Positions 61,270 to 64,000 of a DNA stretch of 64,000 nt are shown piece by piece. Source of the stretch: BJGV01 sp964196335 (GTDB lineage: Bacteria > Pseudomonadota > Gammaproteobacteria > Burkholderiales > Nitrosomonadaceae). Position 1 is the first letter of the stretch. Each line of letters starts with the position of its first letter. The stretch covers positions 744,001-808,000 of the forward strand of contig OZ250175.1 in assembly GCA_965238155.1 (NCBI GenBank). The letters are read 5' to 3'. The notes under the pieces were generated by a model. That model saw only the letters and a program-made list of their open reading frames with translations, was not told where the DNA came from and did no database searches. The position numbers and the translations under genes were made by a program.

Positions 61270-64000
61270 ATGCTTCGATTCCGTAGGGGTAGTGCACTAT
61301 CTCCCTTTCGTCTGGAAAAATTAGCAGACGCAATCAAAATATTTGCCCCACAAGTTTCCCACATTTCTGCCGAGTATTGGCATTTTTGCTCAGAAGCACG
61401 TAGTTTGCGGGAAAACGAAACTATTATTCTTGAAAAGTTGCTTACCTATGGTACAGCAGCACAGAAGAATACGACTTCTTCCGGCGAATTATTACTGGTA
61501 TTACCTCGTCCCGGAACCATCTCCACTTGGTCATCAAAAGCAACTGATATTGCCCGTCAATGTGGATTAGACATGGTCGGAAGGTTGGAGCGTGGCATAG
61601 CTTTTTATGTGCAATCATCCGGGAGGGAACTTTCAGTCGAAGAAAGAGCCCTGTTACTGCCATTGATCCATGACCGAATGACTGAAGCAGTATTTGGCTC
61701 GTTTAGTGATGCTGAAAACTTATTCCGGCATATTGACCCTGTTCCTCTAAACATAGTTGATATACGGGTAGGTACATTAGAGATGCTGCAACGAGCTAAT
61801 AATGAGATGGGGCTTGCTTTATCTCCTGACGAAATTAAATATCTTTCAGATCATTATTCGAAAATTGGGCGTAATCCTACCGATGTGGAATTGATGATGT
61901 TTGCTCAGGCTAATTCGGAACATTGTCGCCACAAGATCTTTAATGCGGACTGGGTGATAGATGGTAAACCCCAGTCTAGATCATTATTCTCAATGATTCG
62001 TAATACCCATGAACTGCATCCACAAGGTACGGTAGTAGCTTATATGGACAACTCTTCCATTATTGAAGGGGCCAAAATTGCTCGTTTTTATCCTGAGAAG
62101 GATAATTGCTACACATATGCTGTGGAACATATACATATTCTGATGAAGGTAGAGACTCACAATCATCCCACTGCAATATCTCCTTATCCTGGTTCTGCCA
62201 CTGGAGCAGGAGGGGAGATTCGTGATGAAGGAGCTACTGGTCGCGGTGCAAAGCCAAGAGCCGGATTCACGGGCTTCTCAGTCTCAAACTTAAATATTCC
62301 TGAGTGTATCCAGCCCTGGGAGAGACACCGGGAATCAGGGAAGACAGATTCATATGGTAAGCCATCGCGTATCTCATCAGCCTTGCAAATTATGTTAGAA
62401 GGGCCGATTGGCGGGGCTGCATACAATAACGAGTTTGGTCGTCCTAATTTAGCCGGGTATTTCCGTACTTTTGAGGAACTGATCAGGAATGAGATGCGTG
62501 GTTATCACAAACCTATTATGTTGGCAGGAGGAATCGGACACATTTCTAACCATCATTCACACAAGGAAGAATTCCCGTCTGGTGCACTACTGATTCAATT
62601 GGGTGGGCCGGGGATGTTGATCGGGCTGGGTGGCGGTGCAGCATCAAGCATGGATACCGGAGACAATGAGGAGAATTTGGATTTCAATTCAGTACAGCGT
62701 GGCAATGCAGAGATGGAGCGGCGTGCTCAGGAAGTAATAAACAGATGCTGGCAGATTGAGAGAACAGGGGAGGCAAACCCGATTCTTTCAATTCATGATG
62801 TTGGTGCAGGGGGCTTGTCTAATGCTTTACCAGAGTTGTTACATGGTTCACGACGTGGCGGGAATATTGATTTACGAGAAATTCCTTTGGAAGAGCATGG
62901 TATGTCACCAATGCAAATTTGGAGTAATGAAGCACAAGAGCGTTATGTGCTGGCAATTTTGCCAGAATCTCTTGAATTATTCAGAGAAGTTTGTAAACGT
63001 GAGCGTTGTCCGTTTGCGGTAGTAGGAAAAGCAACAGAAAAAGAACAACTTTCTGTTACTGATTCAGTTTTCGATAATCATCCGGTTGATATGGAGATTT
63101 CAGTATTACTCGGGAAATCACCAAAAATGACACGTGAAGTTACTCATGTTAAGAAGCTACAGGTACCATTTAATACGACAGAGTTAAACTTAAAAGAATG
63201 TGTTTATAGGGTGTTGCACTTACCTGTAGTTGCGGATAAAACCTTTCTCATAAGTATTGGTGATCGTAGTGTTGGAGGAGTGACAGCGCGTGATCAGATG
63301 GTAGGTCCGTGGCAAATTCCTGTGGCGGATGTAGCAGTGACTTTAATGGGTTTCCAGACTTATCAGGGCGAGGCATTTGCTGTGGGCGAGAGAGCGCCGT
63401 TAGCGCTACTTAATCCTGCATCGGCTGCACGTATGGCAGTAGGTGAGGCTGTTACTAATATAGCTGCCACATTGATTGAAAATATTAAAGAAATAAAACT
63501 TTCAGCCAACTGGATGGCTGCAGCGGGGCATCCTGGCGAAGATGCAGATTTATTCGATGCGGTACATGCAATAGGCATGGAACTTTGTCCGCAGCTAGGC
63601 ATCAGTATTCCAGTGGGCAAAGACTCGATGTCAATGAAAACAGCATGGGAAGATAAATCTGACAATACGTATTGTGGCACCAGGAAAGAAGTAATTTCAC
63701 CTTTATCTCTAATTATCTCTGCTTTTGCAAGAGTAACAGATGTTCGAAAAACACTTACGCCACAGCTACAAACCGACTGTGGTGAGACGGAGTTGATTTT
63801 AGTTGATCTTGGAGCGGGCAGGAACCGACTTGGGGGTTCTGCACTGGCACAGGCTTACAAGCAATTAGGAGATATCGCTCCTGATCTTGTAGGTTCAGGC
63901 GATGTGAACAAACTTAAAGGGTTTTTCACTGCTATACAGCTATTAAATAAAGAAAATAAAATATTAGCTTATCATGATCGCTCAGACGGAGGTTTATTTG
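61270..64000 (+). CDS. purL: Phosphoribosylformylglycinamidine synthase (partial)
   Basis: Starts at ATG 61,270 (MLRFRRGSALSPFRLEKLADAIK) and runs open to the window end, about 910 codons of a roughly 1290-residue large PurL. Visible are the linker domain, MMFAQANSEHCRHKIFNADW, MKVETHNHPTAISPYPGSATGAGGEIRDEGATG (ATP/Mg site), GRPNLAGYFRTFEE and LSIHDVGAGGLSNALPELLHG. It makes FGAM in purine synthesis; the glutaminase end lies beyond the window. Confidence 0.95.
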   Translation, partial: MLRFRRGSALSPFRLEKLADAIKIFAPQVSHISAEYWHFCSEARSLRENETIILEKLLTYGTAAQKNTTSSGELLLVLPRPGTISTWSSKATDIARQCGLDMVGRLERGIAFYVQSSGRELSVEERALLLPLIHDRMTEAVFGSFSDAENLFRHIDPVPLNIVDIRVGTLEMLQRANNEMGLALSPDEIKYLSDHYSKIGRNPTDVELMMFAQANSEHCRHKIFNADWVIDGKPQSRSLFSMIRNTHELHPQGTVVAYMDNSSIIEGAKIARFYPEKDNCYTYAVEHIHILMKVETHNHPTAISPYPGSATGAGGEIRDEGATGRGAKPRAGFTGFSVSNLNIPECIQPWERHRESGKTDSYGKPSRISSALQIMLEGPIGGAAYNNEFGRPNLAGYFRTFEELIRNEMRGYHKPIMLAGGIGHISNHHSHKEEFPSGALLIQLGGPGMLIGLGGGAASSMDTGDNEENLDFNSVQRGNAEMERRAQEVINRCWQIERTGEANPILSIHDVGAGGLSNALPELLHGSRRGGNIDLREIPLEEHGMSPMQIWSNEAQERYVLAILPESLELFREVCKRERCPFAVVGKATEKEQLSVTDSVFDNHPVDMEISVLLGKSPKMTREVTHVKKLQVPFNTTELNLKECVYRVLHLPVVADKTFLISIGDRSVGGVTARDQMVGPWQIPVADVAVTLMGFQTYQGEAFAVGERAPLALLNPASAARMAVGEAVTNIAATLIENIKEIKLSANWMAAAGHPGEDADLFDAVHAIGMELCPQLGISIPVGKDSMSMKTAWEDKSDNTYCGTRKEVISPLSLIISAFARVTDVRKTLTPQLQTDCGETELILVDLGAGRNRLGGSALAQAYKQLGDIAPDLVGSGDVNKLKGFFTAIQLLNKENKILAYHDRSDGGLF

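Noticed and set aside
1..64000. CRISPR arrays or insertion sequences
   Set aside because: No regularly spaced repeats with unique spacers, no cas genes and no transposase were seen.

Overview
The window reads as an AT-rich chromosome of a chemolithoautotrophic proteobacterium (beta or gamma). The grounds are form IA RuBisCO with an alpha-carboxysome (cso) operon, a CbbR regulator, a smc-zipA-ligA cluster, tRNA-Lys, NAD(P)HX repair and purL. A nitrifier or sulfur oxidiser would fit; the species cannot be fixed from the sequence alone.

Layout. 0-8 kb: a broken Sel1-repeat gene, a cyclic-nucleotide-binding protein, exported MsrB/MsrA (msrA frameshifted), and a divergent CHASE2-cyclase/FecR pair. 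8-21 kb: carbon fixation. A frameshifted class I aldolase, a possible 2OG-Fe(II) oxygenase and cbbR are followed by cbbL-cbbS-csoS2-csoS4A-csoS4B-csoS1 x3, an acRAF-like factor, mcdA-mcdB (carboxysome positioning), a three-domain RidA fusion and a Nudix-ThiE fusion. No csoSCA (carboxysomal carbonic anhydrase) lies in the operon and CsoS2 is short. Degenerate or partial copies of a tRNA-Lys 3' end bound this segment (about 8.03 kb and 21.12 kb). 21-29.3 kb: accessory redox and signalling genes (old yellow enzyme, peroxiredoxin-like, SDRs, TetR, isochorismatase, pirin, LysR, EAL, DUF2726), with a 24-bp palindromic repeat next to many of them. 29.4-41.8 kb: a small phage-related element with integrase, DNA-binding protein, DUF1376, primase zinc domain, helicase, terminase small subunit and a PP-loop protein, but no capsid or tail genes. 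It also carries several small secreted proteins and a possible structured RNA. 41.9-56.9 kb: conserved chromosome (hypoxanthine-DNA glycosylase, frmA, hemJ, def, MTI phosphorylase, hpt, ligA, zipA, smc, queF, Gly-rich proteins, PEBP, Hsp20, tRNA-Lys). 57-59.5 kb: a second Sel1 protein and a membrane protein, again with the palindromic repeat. 59.7-64 kb: nnrD and the start of purL.

Main reading of the architecture (inference). The integrase-side attachment core at 41,839-41,857 is a perfect 19-bp copy of the 3' end of nnrD (59,679-59,697), in inverted orientation. The 3' 45 nt of tRNA-Lys (56,869-56,944) recur at 21,119-21,163, also inverted. Undoing one inversion, with breakpoints near 29.3-30 kb and 59.49-59.57 kb, turns both pairs into direct repeats. 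It yields a satellite in nnrD and an island in tRNA-Lys, and brings all eight palindromes into that one island. The carboxysome segment would then be a second, older segment stacked behind it.

Several genes carry single-base frameshifts (Sel1, msrA, fba, integrase). They may be real decay, or indel errors in the assembly.
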